From Thelephora terrestris (taxonomy: Eukaryota > Basidiomycota > Agaricomycetes > Thelephorales > Thelephoraceae), in NCBI GenBank assembly GCA_015956445.1, contig WIUZ02000017.1, forward strand, positions 124,001 to 188,000: DNA of 64,000 bases, written 5' to 3'. Positions 10,588 to 20,902 of the stretch are shown piece after piece. Position 1 is the first letter of the stretch; each line of letters starts with the position of its first letter. The translations under genes were made by a program, and so were the position numbers. A model generated the notes under the pieces. That model searched no databases and was not told the DNA's origin. It saw only the letters and a list, made by a program, of their open reading frames with translations.

Positions 10588-12366
10588 CTAAGACATCTCC
10601 ATAAACCACTGTTTATCCTTTAATATCTCCCGCTTTCTCCTCTCATAAATCACCTTCACCTCCTCACCCCACACGTTCTCTGGCCTTTCCTTGAGGTCGT
10701 GACAGCGTCGAATGTGTTTATCAGCGTCTGGTTGATCCATCGGCACTACATTGTCCACCGAGAGCGGCCGTGCGTAGTCCCACCTCACTAGCGCAGGCTT
10801 GTTCGGCACATCGTGTGGTGGGAGGATCGAACGGCCTCTGTAAACGTCCTCGAAGACCATGAAGACGTCGTCTTCATCTATAGGCAACCGGCTAGAGGGT
10901 TGTTTAGTCGCACAGACATCTCCTAGACATACCCTTCCGTCTACTCACTTGATCGTTTCGCCCACGATTCTTTGCTCCCGCAACTGGAGATCACGATTCA
11001 GCCTCTCGTATAGCTTCCTGCGGTTCTTCACAGGTAGCGGGTTAGAAATCGGTTTCCCCGCGAGCTCGCAAAGAACGTATGTCGCAGCATGTAGGCCAAA
11101 TATCGATGGCAACGAGCCTGGCGTAACAAGAGATCAGGGGGAAAACCCAGGGATGAGGATTGCCAAGATCATCCTACCAAGCACCGGGAGGATTCTAACA
11201 CGGAAATCCTCTAGAACTCCAAGTTCCTTGACGTCCCCTTTCCGGAATTCTTCTTCCGGCAACGGCAGCAGTTTTACATCCCCTGGAGCTTCGGTAGAAT
11301 AAACCACGGGGATCCCAGAGTGGACTCCGAGGAGTCTCAGCCGCCTTCGCACGGATCGTGCCAGTGGGTCGTAGACGGTGTATGAGACATCGCTGATCTG
11401 CACTCTGGATGGATCGGACTTTGCTCCTGCGCCCATTGAAGAAAAAACCTGTCGCACGCGGTCAACGTACGGTTGCATACACGTCCACAGCTCAATGGCC
11501 GACCTTGATATTATTTGAATGGCAGTAATGTAGCAGGTCCACCTTGGTGCCAATGTTGTCAATAGCGTCTGAACAGGATCAACTATGAGCGCGAAGGCGG
11601 CCCGCGACATGGTAGACCCTCACCGATGACCCAATCCACACCTTCGAGCAACGCACCGCCGTCCTCTTTCTTCCACAACCGAGCCCTCGGATCGATCTCG
11701 ATCCACCTCGAGAACTTCCTCAGAGCGTTCTCGAGGCACTTGACTTTCAGGGTCCCCACATCCGCAAGGCCAGCGGCGGCGTGCCGGTTCAACGAGGACA
11801 ACGTGACGTTGTCAAAGTCCACCAACCTGATTTTCGCAACTCCACTGAACCAATTGAAAAAGGTCCGCGCTAAGGATTCTCACATGAGAGGTAAGAGAAG
11901 AGAACGGAACGTACGATCTCGCGAGCATGACGGCAGCCCAGCTACCCACCCCTCCACACCCAATAACAGCCACGCTCGCTCCCCGAATCTTCTGCATACC
12001 CTCCTCACCGAAAAACGCATAATTCCTCGCGAGCTGTTCCCTAACCAAATCCTCGTCATACGAGATAGAGCTCGCGCTCCCGTCCCACGAGTCTCCGCTC
12101 CCGTAATCGACCCCTCCGTTCAGATAAATCTGTTCTGGACGCGGAGAAGTCCCGTTCTTCTTGCTCCCACCACCGTCACGCTCCGAGGAAGAGCGAGTAG
12201 CAACGGAGGTCAGGACCTGTCTGTTGAGCTCGTTCCGTTTCTGCTGGCGAGAGTAGCTGTTATAGGATGTGATCGCGGCAGCTGTGAGTGCTGAAGCTGC
12301 CAGCGCGGTGAAAACCAGCTGAGTTTTGTGAGAACGCGGGTCAAACCTCGACGTTATAGATTCCAT
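10588..12366 (-). CDS. TCD: tRNA threonylcarbamoyladenosine dehydratase (Tcd1/Tcd2, E1-like)
   Basis: ATP-dependent enzyme that cyclises t6A to ct6A in ANN-decoding tRNAs. Six exons: 12366-11915, 11844-11624, 11568-11504, 11448-11178, 11117-10949 and 10891-10588; 1482 nt, 493 aa. An N-terminal hydrophobic segment at about residues 16-34 matches the membrane anchor of yeast Tcd proteins on the mitochondrial outer membrane. The ThiF/E1-like core shows VAVIGCGGVGSW, IRLVDFDNVTLSSLNRH, DAIDNIGTK, SSMGAGAKSDPSR and LPSIFGLHAATYVL. The C-terminal region after residue 390 is fungal-type. Every intron was placed by frame and GT-AG. The gene is convergent with SUA5, which acts earlier in the same pathway. 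Confidence 0.95.
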
Positions 12367-12810
12367 GCTTTTCCCCCGTAAGTTCGGAAGTCAAATGCGG
12401 ATGGAGGTGCGAAGGAACGCGGGCTGCGTTTGGGAGGGGTGGAAGTGGGGTTTTGTTCCGGCAGGCAAGCCGATCGGATGATGTATGCCCTCCGACGAGT
12501 TTGGTGATCCACGTTTGGCACGCGCTTTTCAGTGTCTATCTGAAATCTTGGTCTGGATAATGTGGGGTGTACCATTACAATACCATAAGTACATACGTAA
12601 GAAAAATCCGGTGTTATATAGATTAGAGTAATGATCTGCGCCATTATATCTCGAAAAGTGAAAGAGAACAAATCGAAGACACGAACCTAGCCGTGTCATC
12701 TGCGAGTGAAATGAAACAGAGAGGAAAACGAGGTCTAGAGATGCAAAAATAACATGGTGAAAATTTCATGAATGATGTGTACAATGTCAAAGAGAAAAAG
12801 TGAGGAAGAA
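12367..12810. other. intergenic region (TCD promoter)
   Basis: Between the TCD start and the 3' end of the next minus-strand gene. No supported coding sequence was seen. Confidence 0.5.
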
Positions 12811-14020
12811 TCAAGAGAGGTCTGTTCGGTCGTCCGGAACGTAATCGTTCCAGGGATCTGAGATGGTTGGTAGAATTGGGTCGGGTGGAGGGGGAGGAGA
12901 AGCAACAGAAGGGAGCGGTCCCATGAGTGTATCAGGCAGGCCACTCGGAGGAGAGACTCTCGGTCTTGGTTGGAACCCATCGTAAGAGTACAGGTCCAAC
13001 CCGCCGCGGTTCGACTGCGTTGGTGAAAGGGGCGATCCAGGAGAGTACCAGGAAGAGTCGGATAACGACGAAGGAACCATCAGCGGATCTGCATCTTCCT
13101 CTATAAGGTCGTCAGTCAAAGAACAAACGTCAGAAGGTTTTCGTACCTTTTTTGGCGATCCCGTCTATCGTCGGATTAGACCCCTCTGCATGCGGTTTTG
13201 TGTCTGCGATCGACGTGGAAACTCCCAACCGACGTGGATCAGGGGCGTGCTGGAAGTTCGAGGGCATCATATAGGATTGACTGAGCTGGGTTTCGACTAC
13301 CTCACGCAATCAATCGAGTGGACAGTGAGAGAGCCAAATGAACCACCCACAGTACGAGTTAGCTGGGGATGTTCGCTCCACAACCACAACCGATTCGACC
13401 TTTTCAACCACCTTGGGAGATCTCCTTGACAGGCACCCCCGACACCAGCCCGCGAGACCATATCCAAGCCCCCCAAATAAACCGAGCATCGCAGGCGCGA
13501 CAACGTACACCCAATACAACCGCCAGGTCGAGCTCACCCCAGCGCCACTCGAAAAAAGAACCCCAAACCAATAGGCCACCCAGACAAAAACCTTCCACAA
13601 CAGGTCAACCCTTGGTATCCCGTTTAGATCATATTGCACGATGACTATTGTCCCTTCCATTCTCCAAAAACGAAGTGTGGAGTCCGCAACAGGCGAGGCT
13701 TCCGGAGGTTGTGGGGGTGGAGATTCCGGGGGAGATTCGAACAGAGGTGCCACTGGAAGGGGTGAAAGCGGGGAGACTGGCGGACTTTGATCGCTCTCGT
13801 TCTCGTTCTCGTTCTCGTTCTCGTGAAAGAAGTGCGAGGGACGGGCTGCCATTTCCACGATGTTATCCTTCACCTCGCTTGCGAACGTGCTCACAGTTGA
13901 GAGCAGCTGGGAGGCTTCGGAAGGACTGGCACCAATCGTCTTGATGAGGGGGAGATGCTCGGACACGAGCAAAGTCGCGAAGAACGTAGCAAGAAACTTG
14001 ATGTACCATCCGACAAGCAT
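12811..14020 (-). CDS. uncharacterised multi-pass membrane protein
   Basis: Three exons: 14020-13356, 13280-13147 and 13100-12811; 1089 nt, 362 aa. Hydrophobic segments lie at about residues 3-22 (starting WYIKFLATFFATLL), 138-160 (VDLLWKVFVWVAYWFG) and 170-192 (starting YWVYVVAPAMLG). Between the first two sits a Pro/Ser/Glu-rich loop with a NENENENE run. After the third comes a cysteine-rich basic patch and a long disordered tail rich in Pro, Ser and Asp. No family was recognised. The start is the first ATG of the frame, immediately before hydrophobic segment 1. Exon boundaries are inferred from frame closure only. Confidence 0.65.
13795..13824 (-). repeat. (GAACGA)n-type microsatellite encoding Asn-Glu
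   Basis: Tandem TCTCGT hexamers on the plus strand read GAGAAC/GAGAGC on the minus strand and encode alternating Asn and Glu in the membrane protein loop. Confidence 0.85.
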
Positions 14021-14602
14021 TGTAATCGATGTGGATTAGACTGGACGCCGACGTTGAGCAAGAGATGTGGGCTTGAAAGGAGGAATAGGAGATGGACGAG
14101 CGACATGCACTCTCGAGATTATAGTAAAGTACAAGAAGGTGGCCTCAGAGTGCGTCAGGTTTGCCCACCAGGAGCTGTCAAAGACATTCAGGGACAAAGA
14201 GTTTGGTCGCGTGAATGAAAGCCACCTCATTGCGGAAAACACGCACCAGGGCGGCAGTTGCCGAGCCGGCCGTACCATTTGCTTCCGCAAAGGGTCTCAC
14301 GAACAGACTATTATTCAAGCGACTAGCGTACTGTAATGGAAGTTCTCCTTCCACCAAGGTAATTATAGGTCATAAGAGATAATATAAATGCTTTGGCTTT
14401 CTTCGGGGTTTCGCAGGGGGCCTTGGCAGAATGAGCACAATTCCAGCGCAACTGTGTCTGGTTCGACTCACTTTCCAGAGGGTTATTATTCAGAGTTTGA
14501 GTATCCTATTTGAGAAGTTTTGGGGGAGGTGCGCGGCGGTGCGGTTTAGTCTTGGCGAGGGATGAACTTGAGATTGCAACGCATCGACGCGGGGAAGATG
14601 AC
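14021..14602. other. intergenic region
   Basis: Promoter side of the membrane protein gene and 3' flank of the P450. No supported gene was seen. Confidence 0.5.
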
Positions 14603-16546
14603 CTATGAACCCAGTGAGACCACGGTTTGATCACCTTGAAACCGACATACGAAAGCATCCTTGATACTCATCGAGGAGTCATTAGTCTCTGGAGGCGAAA
14701 CGATGTCGAAGTTGCGGATAACGGTGGCGATGACAACACGGATTGCAAGGTGAGCCAGATTTTGACCGCCACAGAGTCGGCTACCAGCTCCAAACGGCAT
14801 CAGGTGTTGGTGCATCAAGATCAGTTGAGAGGGATCGGTGTGGGTCTCGAGCCAACGGTCGGGTAGGAATGTGTCAGGGGAAGGGAAGACGATACTGTCA
14901 CGATGAGAGGACCAGGACTGAGTACCAACCACTGTGCCAGGGGGCAATCCATAGCCCAGAAGGTCGAAGCTGTCATTCATCGCATTTGTAGATACAGGAA
15001 CGACCCGCTCCAGAAGGCTAGGGGCGGCACCATAGACTCGCAATGCTGCCGAGTTTCATCAGGGTCGATGTGAGAGAGGAAATGTAAAGGGAGAGACCTT
15101 CTTTAACCACTGCGGTGAGGAAAGGCAGCCTGTACAGAATTGAAATATCGGGAATGGCTCGAGAGTTTGGCATCGCCTGGTCCAATTCGGCATGAAGGCG
15201 CTGTTGGATGTCTGGACGGCGGCTAACTTCCCAAAGGATGTAAGCCAGAGTAGCGGAGGTTGTGTCTACGCCAGCAATCCTACAACAGCGACATCAGGAT
15301 AGGTGGTAAAAGTGAAGCATCGAACGTACGTGTGGCCCATGCCTTCCGAAATGATGTCTTGATCTGACATGGGTTCCCGGGAAGCGACATTGGGGCGATA
15401 TTTAAGGAGTCGCTGTAATAAAGACATCTGTTCGTCGTCGTCCTGGATTTTGCCGGCGGTAATCTGGCTGCGTAACTCGTAAAGTCTCGCGCTGACGAAC
15501 TGCGATGGGGTTGAATGGCTGCATCAATGAATGTAACAAGCTAGTGCCGTACCTCAGCCATGATTCTATCCGAATCACAGAGGCGTTTCCACCTTTTGCT
15601 TGGGATTTTACAGATGAGATTCCAAGCCCAAACTGGAACGACGCTACGCTACGAAGTTTGTTAGCAAAGACGGTGTATATCCAGGAGCGGTACGGAAGAG
15701 GGTACCATAACACCACGTTTTGGGAAGTCGTACACGGCCATGGAAAGAGGATCCTCGATCCCCATAGAAAGATTTCTGAGGGCACCGTGACGGAAACCGC
15801 AGACGGTCATCGACATGATGTCGACCATGAGATGGCGGAAGAGGTTGAGACACTCGAAAGACTTTTTTCCACCGGCAAGCTCGAGCATCTGAAAAAGAGC
15901 AGTCAAGCGAGAGGCAGGAGTGGGGGTGAAAAAGCATGCCTCGACCAAATCACAGGCAGAATCGTGAACCTGAGGCTGAAAGAGATTGATGTGTGCCGGT
16001 ACGTAATGGGGTATGTATCCCCTCTTGCGGACTAGGTGCTCTGAATGAGGGAGGGTAGTCATCCTGGAGCACGTTGAGCAAGTCTGCGCCAAAGTCAAGA
16101 GACTGGAGGGAAGTTCGCGCACGCGTGATCGTTGTTGTTTCTGTTTCAAAGTAGTCGATTAGACAAAGCAGTACCAAAGTTATAAGGAATACAAACGTGA
16201 GTAAACTTTTGTAATAATCGCTCTTATCGAACTTTTGAGCGATGTACACATTCTTGGTAACAGAGAGATCACAGAAGGCGACCTTGTTTGGACCGATGCG
16301 GACGACAGGGCCGTATCGAGCGAAAAGAGAGTGGATGGTTTTACATTGTTGGAGTCGAAGCGCATGTGAGAAAAGCCAGAAATCGGATATCGCTGCATAC
16401 CAAGGGCCTGGTATGGAGCTAAGGGGAGAAAGCCGAAGGTGGTATATCGCGTTCAGGAAGAAGTAAAGCGGCGTAAAGAGAACAAAAGAGATGAGGAGGT
16501 TGTAGGCAAAGGACCAAAGGTCTGAGAAAGTCGAGATGGTATTCAT
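14603..16546 (-). CDS. cytochrome P450 monooxygenase
   Basis: Membrane-anchored haem monooxygenase; substrate unknown. Seven exons: 16546-16197, 16140-16123, 16063-15706, 15648-15553, 15499-15330, 15279-15098 and 15045-14603; 1617 nt, 538 aa. An N-terminal anchor is followed by a PGPW motif. The second exon is an 18-nt microexon giving TNNNDHA across its junctions. Core motifs are intact: I-helix AGVDTTSATL, ExxR as EALR (E391-R394), FLPDRW and haem loop FGAGSRLCGG with ligand Cys483. The ATG at 16546 gives a conventional anchor; the frame stays open to 16888 but adds no family sequence. No other biosynthetic genes lie beside it, so a metabolite cluster is not supported. Confidence 0.93.
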
Positions 16547-17176
16547 CAGTCCGCTCGCTATAGTTGACACGATATGTGTGGGTGGAGGGGGTCGCCCGTA
16601 GGTGAGGAAGGAAGGACAAGAGGGTGTGAGGAGAGAGAGAGAAACAGCAGGGTCGATGTTAAATGAGGCATAGTGCGCTTTTAACAGGATCCAGCGTCGA
16701 AGCGTGACGGCGATAGTTGGTTCGAGTGGCGGTTTCAGTTCAAACCGGATGTCCCAGTGAAGAATCCGAAGCGACGGCGCAGACAACAGCAACCACAGAA
16801 CCAACCTGATGGTTGAAACGATGTCGGGACGCCAGAACACCCCCGGTAAGCAGTTTACTTCCAAGGACGCGCTGTACCAGGGATCCAAGGCGTCTCAGCG
16901 CTAGAGATGGCGAGGTCACATGGCCTCAACGGCGTCTGAACCGTCCAAGTTTACGGAATGAGCCCAAGTTCACAATTCACGCAGTGGGTCACTGGGTGGA
17001 GTGATGGTGGGAAAGCACGTGACGCGGCTATCAGCGAAATGGTTACAGTTTCCGTCTTGAAGCTTTCCGACTCGGTTGCCCGTCCCGGGTGTTTAGTCAA
17101 AGGACGCTGTTGCTCTCTGCAGCGTTCGCCTTTAGACTCTTCCCCCTGTATACCCTCTCCTATTCCCCCAGAGACC
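16547..17176. other. divergent intergenic region between P450 and phosphatase genes
   Basis: About 630 bp separating two outward-facing genes. It presumably holds both promoters; no coding content is supported. Confidence 0.5.
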
Positions 17177-18619
17177 ATGACTATTCCCCCGATAAACGAC
17201 CTTAACCCCGTCATCGACGGTAGACTCTACATCGGAAGGTATGTTTAGCACCACCCTCCCTCATCCTGGACCACCCTAATGCGTCGTAGTTTGCAGGTGG
17301 CTCTATCTTCCTCGCAGAGGTCGGCCTTGGGAATAACACACGTTCTTTCCGTGTGTCCAGAGTACCCAGCCGAACCCGAAGATGTCCATCACCTCTGTAT
17401 ACCCGTCCAGGACTCCGAGTTCGAGAATTTGCTAGTCCAATTACCCGCCGCATGCTCCTTCATTCAAAACGCCATCGATGGTGGCGGCAAGGTTCTGGTT
17501 CATTGTGTCATGGGTGTGTCTCGTAGCGCCACCGTTATTTGTGCATATCGTGAGTGTCCTTGTTCACTGACACCCATCTATCCCTTTCCCTTAGTCCTTT
17601 TCATCCTGCAGTCATGATGACCCGTCAACTATCTGTGGAAAAGGCCCTCGGGTACTTGAGGGATAGTGAGCTTATTATGACGTCAACTCGTTCTCGGCCT
17701 CATGCTAAACCTTGCTAAATAGGGAGACCGCAGGTCCACCCAAATTACGGGTTTTTGAAACAACTGCACGCGTTCGCCGCGTGTAACTATAAACCAGCTC
17801 CATGTAATTCCGCCTACCGCACTTGGAAACGCAGACAGGCTCAAGACGTCAATCACTTCCTCAATATAATGAGCGACACCACCCTCGTGATCCCCGATCA
17901 GTTGATGATGAGCAGGTCCGTTATCATTCTTCTCGTCTGGCCGCGGCCCTCACCATCACGTCCAATAGCGATTTCACCGAAGACCCGGAAGAGGCCCAGT
18001 GGCTCCTCCATGATATGGGTGTATCTCATGTCGTTTCAGCTTCCTCCTCCCTATTGCAAATCGCAAAGGAGTTAGAGTCCTTTGCAACGTGCCGCTATTT
18101 CGACATACCTGACGACAATATTGACGCATTGACCGTCGTGCTTCGCCGCATCTGCGACTTTCTCCATACCGCGATCCGGAATGGCGGTCGCGTGCTCGTT
18201 TACTGTTCTTGCGAATCTAGAGCCAGCGTGATTGTTTGTGCATACCGTGAGTCACCTGTCCGCTCCTTCGTTTGCGAATCAACTGTTGACCCTCGGTCAT
18301 GTCACAGTCATGTTCTCCCAACGCATTTCCGCTACAGCTGCCACCAATATTCTCCACACAGGTTCGTTTGGGCAGATCTACTGTTGATAATGCAGCGATA
18401 ACGAAACGTCACCCAGTGCTTCCGTTTTTCGAACCATCGCAGAGCCTCCGTCGTCAGCTGCAACTGTTCGAGTCTTGTCAGTGTAATCCTCGTCCACGCA
18501 GTTCCAGCGTCAAGGGTACGAACTCGGTTTCCTTTACCTCTCCTTTGAAGAAAGATACCCCTCCCACCTCACCCCCATTCGGGAATACCTTAAACCCCGT
18601 TACCACTAGCATTGCTTAG
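17177..18619 (+). CDS. tandem dual-specificity phosphatase: active first domain, inactive second domain
   Basis: Seven exons: 17177-17238, 17290-17549, 17612-17665, 17723-17915, 17969-18246, 18308-18361 and 18396-18619; 1125 nt, 374 aa. Domain 1 (about residues 8-145) is a DUSP fold with general-acid candidate Asp62 and the full HCVMGVSRS loop (Cys93, Arg99). Domain 2 (about 178-330) repeats the fold. There the P-loop reads YCSCESRAS: histidine becomes tyrosine, the glycine is gone and the loop is one residue shorter, so catalysis is unlikely. Each half has an intron after IGS/MSS (phase 2), after CAY (phase 1) and after a 54-nt exon (phase 1), so the duplication included the introns. The tail is Pro/Ser-rich. 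The substrate is unknown. Confidence 0.88.
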
Positions 18620-20092
18620 GACACCGAAGAATGGTTTTTTTGAGCTTTCTTTTCACGATTGGACATTGCCATTCGTTGTACATACACCATACCCGGCACA
18701 CGTACTTTAGTCTGGCCAGGTGCTGGAAGGATAGTCACGCCACCAAGCGATTTAGCAAGCTCTTCCAATAGACTGTACCATCCTTGTACCCCCTCTCATT
18801 TATCTCTTCTGACTCAATTTACATCCCGTGCTGCGCTCGGGCGGCATGAAGCTCAAAAGTCTGATCAGCGACTTGGACGCTCGCGATTCGGCCTTCCGTT
18901 CGGCAAAATCCGATTGGTCCACAAAAGGCGCAGACTCCCACGCGAAAATGCCTCAACCTCCCGAGTTGCCTTGTTTGCACAAACGCCCTCTTGCTTTTAC
19001 CACCACCTGAAAGATCGCCTCGTCTCGAACCTCCCACTCCATCGAAATGCTCGACTTTTCCTCGTTTTTTCTAATGATAGCTGTCTCTGGATGCCCTCGC
19101 TAGTGCTGCGGATGGTGCAACTGTGGTGAGTGAGAGCGCGGTTCTCTCATACCTTGTCTCGCAGGTTTTGCCATTCTCAATCACCCCCAACGGCCCATCC
19201 ACCCACAAATTGCTCCCCTGTCGGCTTCCTGCACCTCGTCTCCCCTAGACCCGCTCGCTAGTCTGGACAAGCTCAGTCTTACGTTCACCGACGGCAGGAT
19301 CCTCTCCATCGTGACCCGGGCTGGTCGGTCCAGTATCCTTCCCTTTCTCATCACCTCTTGCAATTGTCGTCCCTCTTACCAATCTTCTGGGTCGTTTTTC
19401 CTCTTGAATCGCTTGCCAAGAAACTTGGCACGCCGAAAAAACTGCTCTTGGCAGGCTGGGAAACAAAGTGCTAGTCGCCCCCACCGTTGTCTCCAGGGGT
19501 GTTGGGGAATCCAAGCGTTCCGTTTCACTACGTCTGGACCGGGTTAATGATCATAAAGATTGGCCAACGCTGTGATTGTGGTTTGTAGAATGCCTACCTT
19601 CACCGATGGGCTGCAGGGGAGGAAGATGGAGGGTCAGGTGTTCCTGACTGCCCTTCTCACGTCGTGCTAGGCGATTGTGCCTTACGACTTGATATTCTAC
19701 CCGAGATCTAATTGTCACAAGGCGTGGGCGCGAACCTTGCTACTTGTGGGAGTTACCTAAGTCTGTCGGTCTCAGACCACTGCTCTCGTGCGACGCTACT
19801 GTATGACCTCGGCTAAAGGAGAAACGGAATCCTTCTAATGGTATGGTGCAGGAACAAGAAGGAAGAAATTTTAATTCCTACCCGGACATTTGTGTATTTG
19901 AGGGTGGGACCCTGATCCCACAGGATCATCGAGATGCGGAAGCCGACGAGGTAAACAAGGACAAGCCAACGAGAAAAAGTTTTTCTACGGCGACTTTAAA
20001 ATCTTCGCCCGGTGTTGGCTCCTGGCGTCGGGATTCACCTTTGGCCTCTACGACCTTCCTCTCTTCGATTCTTCCACGCTCTCCACGAAAAA
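18620..20092. other. intergenic region with a possible unresolved small gene
   Basis: About 1.5 kb. On the plus strand an ATG at 18846 opens a coding-like stretch (MKLKSLISDLDARD...), and a second stretch at 19077-19130 ends at a good GTGAGT donor with a GCAG acceptor at about 19165. I could not join them into a consistent gene. Frames up to 19545 have no family motif. The remainder is upstream of the X325 gene. Confidence 0.35.
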
Positions 20093-20902
20093 ATGCACAT
20101 TTACGTAGCTACCCAACTCTTGCTCGTGGTCTTGGCCACTGTATCTGCCGTCAGTGCTCACATCAAGATTGCTTACCCAGCATTGAGGGGCCCAAACGTT
20201 GCCGCAAACCAGCCTATGTTTTGTGGTCAGTCTAATCCCTCAGGTCTGTGGTTTCATCATGTCTGATCCACTTGACAGGCGGATACAACAACACGGGAAC
20301 CCGCGTCCCCTTCCCTCTCTCTAATGGCTTTGTCCTGTTTCTCACTGGTCACCCGACCTGGACTGGTTAGTCCACGACATGTGCTCGCTCCAGTTCTCTG
20401 GCTCACCCATTTTCTCAGTCGGAATCCAGATTTCTACTGCCCAAGACCCCAGCTCGTTTACGGACTTCCACACCTCCAATGGCAGCGACCAACTTGCTGT
20501 TCCCTACTTTTCAGGACAGGGCCCTCAAAGATGTATTCCCGTGAACGTCACCGCTTTGGGACTTCCCGGAGTCGGCGATGGGTCCAACGTTACCCTTCAA
20601 TTTGTCGAGGACGCTACTGATGGATACCTTTACCAGGTGAGACAACTTGTGCGCTTTTCTGTTTCCCGCAGTCGTTGATCGTTTTCTGTCTCCCGCAGTG
20701 CATGGACTTGACCCTTTCGTCGACCTTTATGATCCCGTCTGATGTCCAGTGTACCAACATTACCGCGCTTCCCAGCTCCACGACTAGCAGTGGTAGTAGT
20801 CCAACTTCCACCAGTCAGGGCAGTGGAACTCTGGGTTCTGTCCAGATCTCTGCTTTCTTAGGCTTCTCTGCTCTAGTGCTTTTCCTATCCAACCTTCTCT
20901 AG
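20093..20902 (+). CDS. X325/BIM1-like copper-binding, GPI-anchored secreted protein
   Basis: Four exons: 20093-20225, 20279-20365, 20419-20636 and 20699-20902; 642 nt, 213 aa. A signal peptide of about 22 residues ends in VSA and would expose His23 as the mature N-terminus (HIKIAYP). A second histidine lies in LTGHPTWT (His69). An N-terminal histidine plus this conserved histidine is the copper histidine-brace arrangement of the LPMO-like X325 family, whose Cryptococcus member Bim1 works in copper uptake rather than polysaccharide cleavage. The C-terminus is a Ser/Thr-rich stalk followed by a hydrophobic tail, the pattern of a GPI-attachment signal. Family assignment is from motifs; the role in copper is inferred from relatives. 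Confidence 0.87.

Noticed and set aside
16547-16888. N-terminal extension of the P450 to 16888
   Set aside because: The frame is open but the sequence lacks family content, while the ATG at 16546 gives a normal membrane anchor.
17950-18070. Frameshift between the two phosphatase domains
   Set aside because: A 53-nt intron (17916-17968) with GT-AG ends joins the halves in frame and matches the intron position of the first domain.
14603-20902. Secondary-metabolite cluster around the P450
   Set aside because: Neighbours are a membrane protein, a phosphatase and a copper protein; no synthase, transporter or cluster regulator is present.
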